Assembly (NCBI GenBank): GCA_030671915.1
Contig: DAOVHN010000153.1
Location: 1 to 6,339 of the forward strand
Direction of reading: 5' to 3'
Source: Pseudomonadota bacterium
Lineage (GTDB): Bacteria > Pseudomonadota > Alphaproteobacteria > UBA8366 > JADFVY01
DNA: 6,339 nt
Under the pieces are notes generated by a model that was not told where the DNA came from, made no database searches, and worked only from the letters and a program-made list of their open reading frames with translations. A program made the translations under genes and the position numbers. The stretch's first letter is position 1. The number at the start of each line of letters is the position of its first letter. Positions 1-6,339 of this stretch are shown piece by piece.

Positions 1-123
1 ATCGGCGGCGAAAACTGGATACCGCCGCTCTGCGATTACGAACCGCCGATTCATTTCCGCTGGCCCGAATATGTGACCACGGAACGCGGCGAGGAGTGGT
101 GGATTCCGGCGATGCCGGATTGA
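1..123 (+). CDS. C-terminal fragment of an unrecognised protein
   Basis: Frame 1 is open from the window edge to a TGA at 121-123 and gives the last 40 residues of a protein whose start lies outside. The codons look coding: G or C is common at third positions and nothing breaks the frame. The fragment is rich in Trp, Pro and acidic residues (four Trp, with the pair at residues 33-34) and ends in WWIPAMPD. It has no hydrophobic segment and no motif I can assign, so I do not name a function. It runs in the same direction as the transporter operon, but 311 nt separate it from the binding-protein start, so the two may be transcribed separately. Confidence is good that this is coding and nil as to its role. 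Confidence 0.7.
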   Translation: MGGENWIPPLCDYEPPIHFRWPEYVTTERGEEWWIPAMPD

Positions 124-316
124 GCAAGCAATAAAATATCTTACAAATTGCCGGGATTGTAATAGAGTTTGTCGCAGTGGTGCATGTTCGATGCGCATAC
201 CGAAGGCGAAAATAACAGTCACCCGGGCCGGGCCTTGGCCAACGAGACCCGGGAGAAAACAGTAACAGGGATCGAAATTGCAGAAAGTTTCTTCATACAA
301 AACAAGCGCGATGAGT

Positions 317-334
317 CCCGGTTTGGCGACCGGG
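317..334. other. Short GC hairpin in the leader
   Basis: CCCGGT at 317-322 is perfectly complementary to ACCGGG at 329-334, with a 6 nt loop (TTGGCG). No T-run follows on either strand, so it does not look like an intrinsic terminator. It could be part of a structured 5' leader or chance pairing in GC-rich DNA. Confidence 0.3.
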
Positions 335-335
335 C

Positions 336-358
336 CGGCGGCGCGGCGCGCCCCGCCG
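336..358. other. Second GC-rich hairpin in the leader
   Basis: CGGCGG at 336-341 pairs perfectly with CCGCCG at 353-358. Inside it there is one mismatch (342/352), two more pairs (343-344 with 350-351) and a 5 nt loop. It begins one base after the preceding hairpin ends. The next bases are TAAAGG, so there is no U-tract and a terminator is unlikely. It ends 65 nt before the AGGAGG ribosome binding site and does not hide it. Function is unknown. Confidence 0.3.
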
Positions 359-423
359 TAAAGGCACATTCGTTATATCGCTTCAAGTGAATCCATACTG
401 CCGAACAACGAAATACAAAGCCC

Positions 424-429
424 AGGAGG
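424..429 (+). promoter_or_regulatory. Ribosome binding site of the solute-binding protein gene
   Basis: AGGAGG is a full Shine-Dalgarno core placed 5 nt before the ATG at 435. It decides the start: the frame is open back to a GTG at 387, but that codon has no such site and would add 16 residues ahead of a signal peptide that is already complete from Met 435. It is the strongest such site at any gene start in the operon, which fits the usual need for more binding protein than membrane components. Confidence 0.85.
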
Positions 430-434
430 CAAAT

Positions 435-2006
435 ATGTCCGAGGAAACAAGGAAATTGACAGGTTTCACACGCCGCGAGGTTCTCGCCAGTGGCGCCGCG
501 GCCGGCGCGATGGCCGCCGGCCTTTCGATCGCCCCCGGCATCGCCAGGGCAGCCCCGAAGAAGGGCGGCACGCTGCGGCTGGGCATTGGGCACGGCTCGA
601 CCACCGACACGCACGATCCAGCCACCTGGACCGACCTGTACATGCAGGTCGTCGGCAACGCCAGTTACAATTACCTGACCGAGGTTAGCAATAGCGGGGA
701 ACTGGTTCCGGAACTGGCGCAAAGCTGGGATGTCAGCCCCGATGCCAAGGTGTGGACCTTCAAGCTGCGCAAGGGTGTCGAATTCCACAACGGCAAGACG
801 CTGGACTCGGGTGACGTCATCGCATCGATCAATCACCATCTCGGCGAGGATTCCAAGTCAGCCGCGAAGGCCATCCTCGATCCGATTGCCGAGGTCAAGG
901 CGGACGGCAAGGACACTGTCGTGTTCACGATGAAGACGGGCAACGCCGATTTCCCCTTTATCCTGAGCGACTATCATATCGGCATCATGCCGGCCAAGGA
1001 CGGCAAGCTGATCGACCCCATGTCGGGCGTCGGCTGCGGTGGCTACACGATCGAGAACTTCGAGCCGGGCGTCCGCACGACCCTGAAACGCAATCCGAAC
1101 TACTGGAAGACGGACCGCGCGCATTTCGACTCCGCCGAGGTGCTGTCGATCACCGACGTGACGGCGCGCACCAACGCGCTGACCACCGGGGAGGTCGATG
1201 CGATGGACAAGGTCGACCTGAAGACCGCTCATCTGCTGGCGCGGAGCAAGAAGGTTCGGCTCGAGGAAGTCAGCGGCACGCAACATTTCACCTTCGCGAT
1301 GCGCACCGATACCGCGCCGTTCGACAACAACCATGTGCGTCTGGCGCTGAAATACGCGCTAGACCGCGAGGCGCTGGTAAAGACCATCCTGCTCGGCCAC
1401 GGCGTCGTCGGCAACGACCATCCGATCGGCCGCTCAAACCAGTATCATGCGGACGACCTGCCGCAGCACGCCTATGACCCGGACAAGGCGAAGTTCCATC
1501 TCAAGAAGGCCGGCCTTTCCAGCCTGAAGGTCGACCTCAGCGCCGCCGACGCGGCCTTTGCGGGCGCGGTCGACGCCGCCGTCCTGTACAAGGAGCACGC
1601 GGCCAAGGCCGGCATCGACATCAACGTCGTGCGTGAGCCGAATGACGGCTACTGGTCGAACGTGTGGCTGAAGAAGCCGTTTTGCGCGGTGTACTGGGGC
1701 GGCCGCCCGACCGAGGACTGGATGTTCTCGACCGCCTATGCGGAGGGTGTTCCGTGGAACGACACTTTCTGGAAGCATGACCGCTTCAACGAGCTGCTGG
1801 TCGCGGCCCGCGGTGAGCTCGACAGTTCAAAGCGTCGCGGAATGTATTTCGAGATGCAGAAGATCGTTAACGAAGAGGGCGGCGTGATCATCCCGATGTT
1901 CGCCAACTACGTCATGGGCCTGTCCAACAAGGTCGCGCACGACAAGATGGGCGCGAACTGGGCCATGGACGGCTTCCGGGCCATTGAACGCTGGTGGTTC
2001 GCCTGA
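435..2006 (+). CDS. Tat-exported solute-binding protein, peptide/nickel ABC importer family (SBP_bac_5)
   Basis: A 523-residue periplasmic binding protein that should capture the solute and deliver it to the permeases encoded next. The N-terminus is a twin-arginine signal: TRREVL at residues 12-17, a hydrophobic Ala/Gly-rich stretch to about 36, and a likely cut after ARA at 37-39. The mature part shows the family pattern ELVPELAQSWDVSPD (89-103) followed by WTFKLRKGVEFHNG (107-120) and a GDV turn, as in DppA and OppA. The NPNYW motif (220-224), the ALDREALVKTIL block (308-319) and the C-terminal GGVIIPMF (482-489) also fit. Length is normal for the family. Near 421-428 the sequence is WGGRPTED; where classical peptide binders have the Asp that holds the peptide amino terminus, this protein seems to have Arg 424. 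The solute is therefore not assigned. The start is set by AGGAGG at 424-429. The first permease begins 27 nt after the stop. Confidence 0.93.
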   Translation: MSEETRKLTGFTRREVLASGAAAGAMAAGLSIAPGIARAAPKKGGTLRLGIGHGSTTDTHDPATWTDLYMQVVGNASYNYLTEVSNSGELVPELAQSWDVSPDAKVWTFKLRKGVEFHNGKTLDSGDVIASINHHLGEDSKSAAKAILDPIAEVKADGKDTVVFTMKTGNADFPFILSDYHIGIMPAKDGKLIDPMSGVGCGGYTIENFEPGVRTTLKRNPNYWKTDRAHFDSAEVLSITDVTARTNALTTGEVDAMDKVDLKTAHLLARSKKVRLEEVSGTQHFTFAMRTDTAPFDNNHVRLALKYALDREALVKTILLGHGVVGNDHPIGRSNQYHADDLPQHAYDPDKAKFHLKKAGLSSLKVDLSAADAAFAGAVDAAVLYKEHAAKAGIDINVVREPNDGYWSNVWLKKPFCAVYWGGRPTEDWMFSTAYAEGVPWNDTFWKHDRFNELLVAARGELDSSKRRGMYFEMQKIVNEEGGVIIPMFANYVMGLSNKVAHDKMGANWAMDGFRAIERWWFA

Positions 2007-2033
2007 TCGAAATCGCCGGCAAAGATTAAATCG

Positions 2034-2990
2034 ATGGCGAAGATCCTGAAAATGGTGACCCAGCGCTTGGCGCTGGGTCTCCTCACCCTCTTCGTCGTCT
2101 CGATGATCATCTTCCTCGGCGTCGAGCTTCTGCCGGGCGATTTCGCGCAGGAAATTCTGGGGCAATCCGCTACGCCCGAGACCGTCGCCGCGTTCCGCCG
2201 GGAACTCGGGCTCGACCTGCCGTGGTACACCCGCTACTTGGATTGGCTCGGCGGGGTCATGCAGGGCGATTTCGGGAAGTCTCTCGCCAGCCGTCGGGAC
2301 GTATCCGAGCTTATCGGCACGCGGCTGCTGAACACGCTGTTCCTGGCCGCGGTCGCCGCGGTGATCTCCGTTCCGATCGCGCTGGCGTTGGGCGTTCTGG
2401 CCGCGCTTTATCGCAACACGATCTTCGACAGGACGATCAACGTCTTCACCCTGACTTCGATCTCTTTTCCGGATTTCTTCGTCGCCTATATCCTGATCCT
2501 GTTCCTTTCGGTAAAAGTAAATATTTTCCCCAGCATCTCGAATGTAAGTTCCGATCTCGGTTTCTGGGAGCATGTGTACCGCGTTATCCTGCCGGCGTTG
2601 ACGCTGACTCTCGTGATCGTCGCGCATATGATGCGCATGACGCGGGCCTCGATCATCAACCTGCTGGCCAGCCCCTATATCGAGATGGCCATGCTCAAGG
2701 GCATCAGCCGCTCGCGCATCGTCACCCATCACGCGCTGCCCAACGCGCTGGCCCCGATCATCAATGTGATCGTCATCAACCTTGCTTTTCTCGTGGTCGG
2801 CGTCGTCGTCGTCGAGGTGGTCTTCGTTTATCCGGGGCTGGGGCAGCTTCTGGTGGATTCCGTATCCAAACGCGACATTCCGGTGGTGCAGGCAAGTTGC
2901 CTGATTTTCGCGGCGACCTTCATATTGCTGAATCTGACGGCGGATGTGCTGTCGATCCTTACCAATCCCAGACTCCTTCATCCGAAATAG
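2034..2990 (+). CDS. ABC transporter permease, DppB type
   Basis: A 318-residue inner-membrane protein forming one half of the import channel. About six membrane segments are visible, near residues 11-31, 100-124, 137-162, 184-203, 243-265 and 285-308. Family hallmarks include LLPGDFA (32-38), the GDFGKSL stretch (78-84) before TRLLNTLFLA (96-105), and VYPGLGQLL (265-273) with KRDIPVVQ (279-286). The cytoplasmic EAA loop that docks on the ATPase lies at about 215-243, around EMAMLKGIS with PNALAPI after it. The length is typical of DppB or GsiC proteins. The ATG at 2034 has no strong Shine-Dalgarno site; Met 7 (2052) is an alternative that would keep all membrane segments. The run of Val codons at about 2800-2815 lies in membrane segment five. 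The next permease starts 9 nt after the stop. Confidence 0.95.
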   Translation: MAKILKMVTQRLALGLLTLFVVSMIIFLGVELLPGDFAQEILGQSATPETVAAFRRELGLDLPWYTRYLDWLGGVMQGDFGKSLASRRDVSELIGTRLLNTLFLAAVAAVISVPIALALGVLAALYRNTIFDRTINVFTLTSISFPDFFVAYILILFLSVKVNIFPSISNVSSDLGFWEHVYRVILPALTLTLVIVAHMMRMTRASIINLLASPYIEMAMLKGISRSRIVTHHALPNALAPIINVIVINLAFLVVGVVVVEVVFVYPGLGQLLVDSVSKRDIPVVQASCLIFAATFILLNLTADVLSILTNPRLLHPK

Positions 2991-2999
2991 GCGGGACGG

Positions 3000-3833
3000 A
3001 TGGCACAAATCTGGAAACACCTGAAATCGGCGCCGCCAACTGCAATTTTCGGATTGCTGGTGATCGTGGTTTATACCTTCGTTGCATTCGCGGCTCCGAT
3101 TCTGGCCCCCTACGGCGAATACGAAATCGTTGGATCGCAGTTTGAGCTCTGGGGAGAGGGTTTCATTCTCGGCACGGATCATCTCGGCCGGGACATGCTC
3201 ACACGGCTGATCTACGGCGCGCGGAACACGATCGGGATTGCATTTATCACCACCTGCCTTGCTTTCCTGATCGGCGGTATACTGGGCCTTCTGGCGACGA
3301 CGCTGGGGGGTTGGGTGGATATGTTGCTCGGGCGAATGGTCGATGTTCTGATGGCCATTCCGATTCTGATTTTTGCCCTGCTCATTTTAACGATTACCGG
3401 AACCTCGCAACCCGTCCTCATCGTCGTGATTGCCGTGCTTGATTCCACGCGCGTCTTCAGGCTGGCCCGGGCAGTCTCGATGAACATCGTAGTGCTGGAT
3501 TTCGTCGAGGCGGCAAAGCTCAGGGGCGAGGGCACCTGGTGGATCATCACCCGCGAAATCCTGCCGAATTCGCTGGCGCCGTTGATCGCCGAATTTGGGC
3601 TGCGATTCTGTTTCGTGTTTCTGTTCATCAGCGCCCTTAGCTTCCTCGGCCTCGGCATCCAGCCACCGACAGCGGATTGGGGCAGCATGGTGCGGGAAAC
3701 CGCGACCCTGATAGCCTATGAAGATATTACGCCGCTGCTGCCGGCCGGCGCCATTGCGCTGTTGACGGTCGGTGTGAATTTCGTGGTCGACTGGTTCCTG
3801 CACAAGACAAGCGGTATCCGCGATGACAAGTAA
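3000..3833 (+). CDS. ABC transporter permease, DppC type
   Basis: A 277-residue inner-membrane protein, the partner of the DppB-type permease. The N-terminus has one membrane segment (about 14-35). It is followed by the periplasmic signature LGTDHLGRDMLTRLIYGAR (57-75), which marks DppC, GsiD and NikC proteins. Further membrane segments lie at about 77-100, 113-134, 137-149, 200-218 and 248-267. The EAA loop is at about 167-196 (VEAAKLRGE, then ILPNSLAPLI), and FLGLGIQPPTADWGSM (215-230) is the usual C-terminal family motif. The start is ATG 3000, after a purine-rich GGCGGGACGG stretch that can act as a modest ribosome binding site. The last 11 bases overlap the ATPase gene, so translation of the two is probably coupled. 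Confidence 0.95.
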   Translation: MAQIWKHLKSAPPTAIFGLLVIVVYTFVAFAAPILAPYGEYEIVGSQFELWGEGFILGTDHLGRDMLTRLIYGARNTIGIAFITTCLAFLIGGILGLLATTLGGWVDMLLGRMVDVLMAIPILIFALLILTITGTSQPVLIVVIAVLDSTRVFRLARAVSMNIVVLDFVEAAKLRGEGTWWIITREILPNSLAPLIAEFGLRFCFVFLFISALSFLGLGIQPPTADWGSMVRETATLIAYEDITPLLPAGAIALLTVGVNFVVDWFLHKTSGIRDDK

Positions 3834-5499
3834 AGGCGGAGAGAAGGGCGACGTACTGCTGGAGATGCGCGGCCTGTGCATCGAGGGGCAGTCGGAAGAC
3901 AAGTGGAACGAGATCGTCCACGATATCGACCTGACACTGCACCGTGGCGAGGTGCTGGGGCTGATCGGCGAGTCCGGCGCCGGCAAATCGACCATCGGCA
4001 TCGCCAGCATGGGCTTCGCGCGCCCTGGCTGCCGAATCACCAGTGGTTCCATTGTCTTCGACGGCATGGATTTGCGAACGATGTCGGACGGAAAGCTTCG
4101 CCGGCTGCGCGGTTCGCGCATCGCCTATGTGGCGCAGAGCGCCGCGGCGGCCTTCAATCCGGCCCACAAGCTGATCGATCAGTATACCGAGACTCCAGTT
4201 CAGCACCGGGTAAAACCCAAGGCCGAGGCTGAACAGGACGCGATTGCGCTATACCGCCGCCTGCGCCTGCCGGACCCGGACAATATCGGCTTTCGTTATC
4301 CGCATCAGGTCTCCGGCGGCCAGTTGCAGCGCGCCATGACCGCCATGGCCATGGCCTGCCGGCCCGACCTGATCGTCTTCGACGAACCGACGACGGCGCT
4401 GGACGTAACCACCCAGATCGAGGTGCTGGCCGCGATCCGCGACGTGGTGGAGGAATTTCATACCGCCGCGATCTACATCACCCACGACCTCGCCGTGGTG
4501 GCGCAGATGGCCGACCGCATCATGGTGCTGCAATATGGCGACCTGGTCGAGGAAGGCGACGCCCGCGAGATGCTCGCCAACCCGAAAGAGGAATATACCC
4601 GCCGGCTGCTGGCGGTGCGCTCCTTCCGCAAGGAAGAGGAGCCGCCGGCGATGGCCGACCCGCCGCTTCTCGAAATCCGCGACGTGACCGCCAGCTATGG
4701 CGGCGAGGTCGTCGTGCTGGAGGATATCTCCATGAAGATCGGGCGCGGCCGCACCGTCGCGGTGGTCGGCGAGTCCGGCAGCGGCAAGAGCACGGCCGCG
4801 CGGGTCATCACCGGCCTGCTGCCCCCGATAAAGGGCTCGGTTCTGTTCAAGGGCGAGGAGCTGCCGGCATCCTACAAGAAGCGCTCGACCGACCAGTTGC
4901 GCCATGTGCAGATGATCTACCAGAGCCCCGACGTCGCGCTGAATCCCAGGCAACGCATCCGCGACATCATCGGCCGGCCGCTGGAATTCTATCTCGGCAT
5001 CAAGGGCAAACGGAAGACCGAGCGGACCCGCGAGCTGCTGCAAATGATCGAAATGGACCCGGACGAATTCATGGACCGGCTGCCCGGCGAGCTGTCGGGC
5101 GGGCAGAAACAGCGTATCTGCATCGCCCGCGCGCTGGCCGCCGACCCGGAGGTCATCATCTGCGACGAGGTGACATCGGCGCTGGACCAGCTTGTGGCCG
5201 AGGAAATCCTGAAACTGCTGCAGCGGCTGCAGAACGAGCTCGGCGTCACCTACCTGTTCATTACCCACGACCTGGCGACGGTGAAGGCGATCGCCGACGA
5301 GATCGTCGTCATGCTGCAGGGCCGCATCGTCGAGCAGGGGCCGAAACAGGACATCCTGACCCCGCCGCACGATCCCTATACCGACCTGCTTTTGTCGTCC
5401 GTGCCCGAGATGGATCCCGACTGGATGGACAACCTGCTGGCCGACCGCGCCGCCCGCAAGGCGCGCGGCGAGAAATTAATGGAGACGGGGGACCAGTAG
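3823..5499 (+). CDS. Fused dual-domain ABC transporter ATPase (DppD-DppF type)
   Basis: A 558-residue cytoplasmic protein with two complete nucleotide-binding domains, powering import through the two permeases. Domain 1 has Walker [10 protein letters not shown] (49-57), Q-loop Gln 105, signature VSGGQ (163-167), Walker B LIVFDEP with catalytic Glu 188, TALD (191-194) and switch His 221. Domain 2 has Walker [10 protein letters not shown] (316-324), Q-loop Gln 367, signature LSGGQ (424-428), Walker B VIICDE with Glu 449, SALD (452-455) and His 482. All catalytic residues are present in both halves, so both sites should hydrolyse ATP. The linker is short and charged (about 267-281). [13 protein letters not shown] (516-528) resembles the C-terminal tail of peptide-transporter ATPases. 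Single-chain fusions of this kind are known, for example GsiA and YejF. The ATG at 3823 lies inside the permease gene and lacks a clear Shine-Dalgarno site; Met 15 would cut into the first strand (LLEMRGL) and is less likely. Confidence 0.95.
   Translation: MTSKGGEKGDVLLEMRGLCIEGQSEDKWNEIVHDIDLTLHRGEVLGLIGESGAGKSTIGIASMGFARPGCRITSGSIVFDGMDLRTMSDGKLRRLRGSRIAYVAQSAAAAFNPAHKLIDQYTETPVQHRVKPKAEAEQDAIALYRRLRLPDPDNIGFRYPHQVSGGQLQRAMTAMAMACRPDLIVFDEPTTALDVTTQIEVLAAIRDVVEEFHTAAIYITHDLAVVAQMADRIMVLQYGDLVEEGDAREMLANPKEEYTRRLLAVRSFRKEEEPPAMADPPLLEIRDVTASYGGEVVVLEDISMKIGRGRTVAVVGESGSGKSTAARVITGLLPPIKGSVLFKGEELPASYKKRSTDQLRHVQMIYQSPDVALNPRQRIRDIIGRPLEFYLGIKGKRKTERTRELLQMIEMDPDEFMDRLPGELSGGQKQRICIARALAADPEVIICDEVTSALDQLVAEEILKLLQRLQNELGVTYLFITHDLATVKAIADEIVVMLQGRIVEQGPKQDILTPPHDPYTDLLLSSVPEMDPDWMDNLLADRAARKARGEKLMETGDQ
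4636..4653 (+). promoter_or_regulatory. Possible internal ribosome binding site and start for the second ATPase domain
   Basis: GAGGAG at 4636-4641 lies 9 nt before an in-frame ATG at 4651 (Met 277 of the fused ATPase). That Met begins [12 protein letters not shown], exactly where a free-standing DppF-type ATPase would start, and would give a 282-residue second domain. The same bases encode the Lys/Glu-rich linker (KEEE), and such codons resemble a Shine-Dalgarno site by nature, so chance is a real alternative. Confidence 0.3.
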
Positions 5500-5517
5500 G
5501 ACGCCGGCCCTTACCGT

Positions 5518-6339
5518 TTATCCAGGGCTGTTCGCAATCCGCGTTCCCGCCTCGCCGCGCAGCATGGCGGCGGCGTCCTTCAGCCCGCCGATGCCGGCCA
5601 TGCGTCCGGTGGCCTCGGCGAAATCGACGGCGGCCTGGACTTTCGGTCCCATCGATCCCGGCGCGAACTCGTATTTGCGCAGGTCGTCCGTGTTCACCGC
5701 GCCCAACGGCCGGGCCCTGGCGCCCTCCCAGTCGGCATAAACCGCATCCACGTCGGTCAGCATCAGCAGGGCGTCGGCGCCAAGTTCACGCGCCAGCAGG
5801 GCGCTGGCATGGTCCTTGTCGATGACGGCCTCGACACCGCGCCACCCGGTCTCGCCGGCGATCACCGGAACGCCGCCGCCGCCGGCGCAGATCACCAGGA
5901 CGCCGTTTCGCACCAGCAGCTTGATCGTCTCGATTTCCAGAATGCGCAGCGGGCGCGGCGAGGGCACGACATGCCGAAAGCCGTCGCCGTCCGGGGCGAT
6001 TGTCCAGCCGCGTTCGCCCGCCAGCCGCTTCGCCTCGGCCTCTCCGTAAACCGGGCCGATCGGCTTTGTCGGCGCGGCGAAGGCCGGATCGTCCGGATCG
6101 ACCGCGATTTGTGTCAGCAGCCCGGCGACAGCGCGCCCCGGCAATTCGTTTCTGAGCGCGGTTTCGATCATATAGCCGATCATGCCCTCGGTCTCGGCGG
6201 TCAAAACCTCCAGCGGATCGCCCGATTGCAGGGCCAGCAGCCCGACCTGTGGCCCGTTGCCGTGGGTCACGACCAGCGCATGCTCGCGCGCGATCTCCGC
6301 CAACGCCCGCGCCGCCTTGCGAATATTGGCGGTTTGCCG
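5518..6339 (-). CDS. arcC: Carbamate kinase, N-terminus cut off by the window edge
   Basis: A carbamate kinase of the amino-acid kinase fold. It catalyses ATP + carbamate to ADP + carbamoyl phosphate, and in catabolism normally runs in reverse to make ATP. The frame stays open to the window end, giving 273 residues. Family members are usually about 310 residues, so roughly 30 to 40 are missing, including the first glycine loop. Motifs visible in this fragment are THGNGPQVGLLALQ (25-38), the VDPDDPAF segment (80-87), KPIGP (92-96), VVPSP (124-128), CAGGGGVPVI (151-160), GVEAVIDKDHASALLA (168-183), LTDVDAVY (194-201) and GSMGPKV (228-234). The TTG at 6303 is not the true start, because family-like sequence (QTANIRKAARA) continues upstream of it. 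The stop is TAA at 5518-5520. The gene converges on the transporter operon with an 18 nt gap. No arginine deiminase or carbamoyltransferase gene is in view, so the source of its carbamoyl phosphate is unknown. Confidence 0.96.
   Translation of the reverse strand, partial: RQTANIRKAARALAEIAREHALVVTHGNGPQVGLLALQSGDPLEVLTAETEGMIGYMIETALRNELPGRAVAGLLTQIAVDPDDPAFAAPTKPIGPVYGEAEAKRLAGERGWTIAPDGDGFRHVVPSPRPLRILEIETIKLLVRNGVLVICAGGGGVPVIAGETGWRGVEAVIDKDHASALLARELGADALLMLTDVDAVYADWEGARARPLGAVNTDDLRKYEFAPGSMGPKVQAAVDFAEATGRMAGIGGLKDAAAMLRGEAGTRIANSPG

Larger units (their letters stand above)
124..434. other. Gene-free leader upstream of the ABC transporter operon
   Basis: This 311 nt stretch lies between the upstream stop codon and the ATG of the binding protein. 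It starts AT-rich (about 124-170), is mixed in the middle, and has a very GC-rich block at about 317-358. I see no convincing small gene. A TTG-initiated frame at 169-390 has no ribosome binding site and an arbitrary composition. No sigma-70 pair with both good boxes and correct spacing stands out; TTACAA at 141-146 with TAGAGT at 163-168 is a weak match with a 16 nt spacer. No sigma-54 GG-N10-GC signature was found at the one place it looked possible (about 362-376). Short dyads are present: an 8-base palindrome ATGCGCAT at 191-198, two copies of CCCGGG at 222-227 and 248-253, AGAAAGTTTCT at 282-292, and the hairpins listed separately. The operon promoter probably lies here. Confidence 0.6.

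Noticed and set aside
169..390. Possible small gene of 73 codons in the leader, TTG start
   Set aside because: No ribosome binding site, a rare start codon, a composition without pattern, and passage through the GC-rich hairpins make it unlikely to be coding.
387..434. GTG start 16 codons upstream of the binding-protein ATG
   Set aside because: AGGAGG is placed correctly for the ATG at 435, and the Tat signal is complete from there; the extra residues would be an unusual extension.
219..839. Open frame of 206 codons on the - strand covering the leader and the start of the binding-protein gene
   Set aside because: Most of it is antisense to the confirmed signal peptide and mature N-terminus; it has no recognisable domain.
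2007..2033. Stem-loop between the binding-protein and permease genes that might adjust expression
   Set aside because: Only the 6-base palindrome GCCGGC is present in the 27 nt gap; no stable stem was found.
2798..2815. GTC trinucleotide repeat
   Set aside because: It encodes a valine run within a membrane segment of the DppB-type permease and is explained by the protein.
1827..3182. Open frame of 451 codons on the - strand opposite the end of the binding-protein gene and the first permease
   Set aside because: It is antisense to well-supported family genes, rich in His, Asp, Arg and Gln as expected of a mirror frame in GC-rich DNA, and has no domain pattern.
4249..5370. Open frame of 373 codons on the - strand opposite the ATPase gene
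   Set aside because: It mirrors the fused ATPase gene; its composition is that of a shadow frame and it shows no motif.
5505..5530. Imperfect inverted repeat between the convergent genes as a terminator
   Set aside because: A 7 bp stem with one wobble pair and a 12 nt loop can be drawn (5505-5511 with 5524-5530), but there is no T-run after it on either strand.

Overview
The window reads as GC-rich chromosomal DNA from a proteobacterium, most likely an alphaproteobacterium. Codons end mostly in G or C, the solute-binding protein carries a Tat-type signal, and the protein style fits that group. This is an inference from style, since no rRNA or other marker gene is present. No mobile element, CRISPR array, tRNA or rRNA was seen.

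Layout: bases 1-123 hold the last 40 codons of an unrecognised gene on the + strand. Bases 124-434 are a gene-free leader with several short GC-rich dyads and no convincing promoter match. Then comes a compact four-gene + strand operon (435-5499) encoding a complete peptide/nickel-type (Dpp/Opp family) ABC importer. Its genes are a Tat-exported solute-binding protein, a DppB-type permease, a DppC-type permease, and one polypeptide that fuses the two ATPases usually made as DppD and DppF. The genes lie 27 nt apart, then 9 nt apart, then overlap by 11 nt. After an 18 nt gap, a carbamate kinase gene converges on the operon from the - strand (5518-6339) and loses its N-terminal end at the window edge.

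How they work together: the binding protein captures a solute in the periplasm, the two permeases form the channel, and the fused ATPase powers import. The solute is unknown. By eye alignment, the binding protein has Arg where the classical peptide binders have the Asp that holds the peptide N-terminus, so a ligand other than an ordinary peptide is possible. Carbamate kinase makes ATP from carbamoyl phosphate. Its position suggests, but does not prove, that the locus belongs to catabolism of a nitrogen compound that releases a carbamoyl group.

The window is mostly ordinary. The points most worth a second look are an internal Shine-Dalgarno-like site and ATG exactly at the start of the second ATPase domain, the Arg substitution in the binding protein, and the structured leader. 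I see no clear undescribed system.
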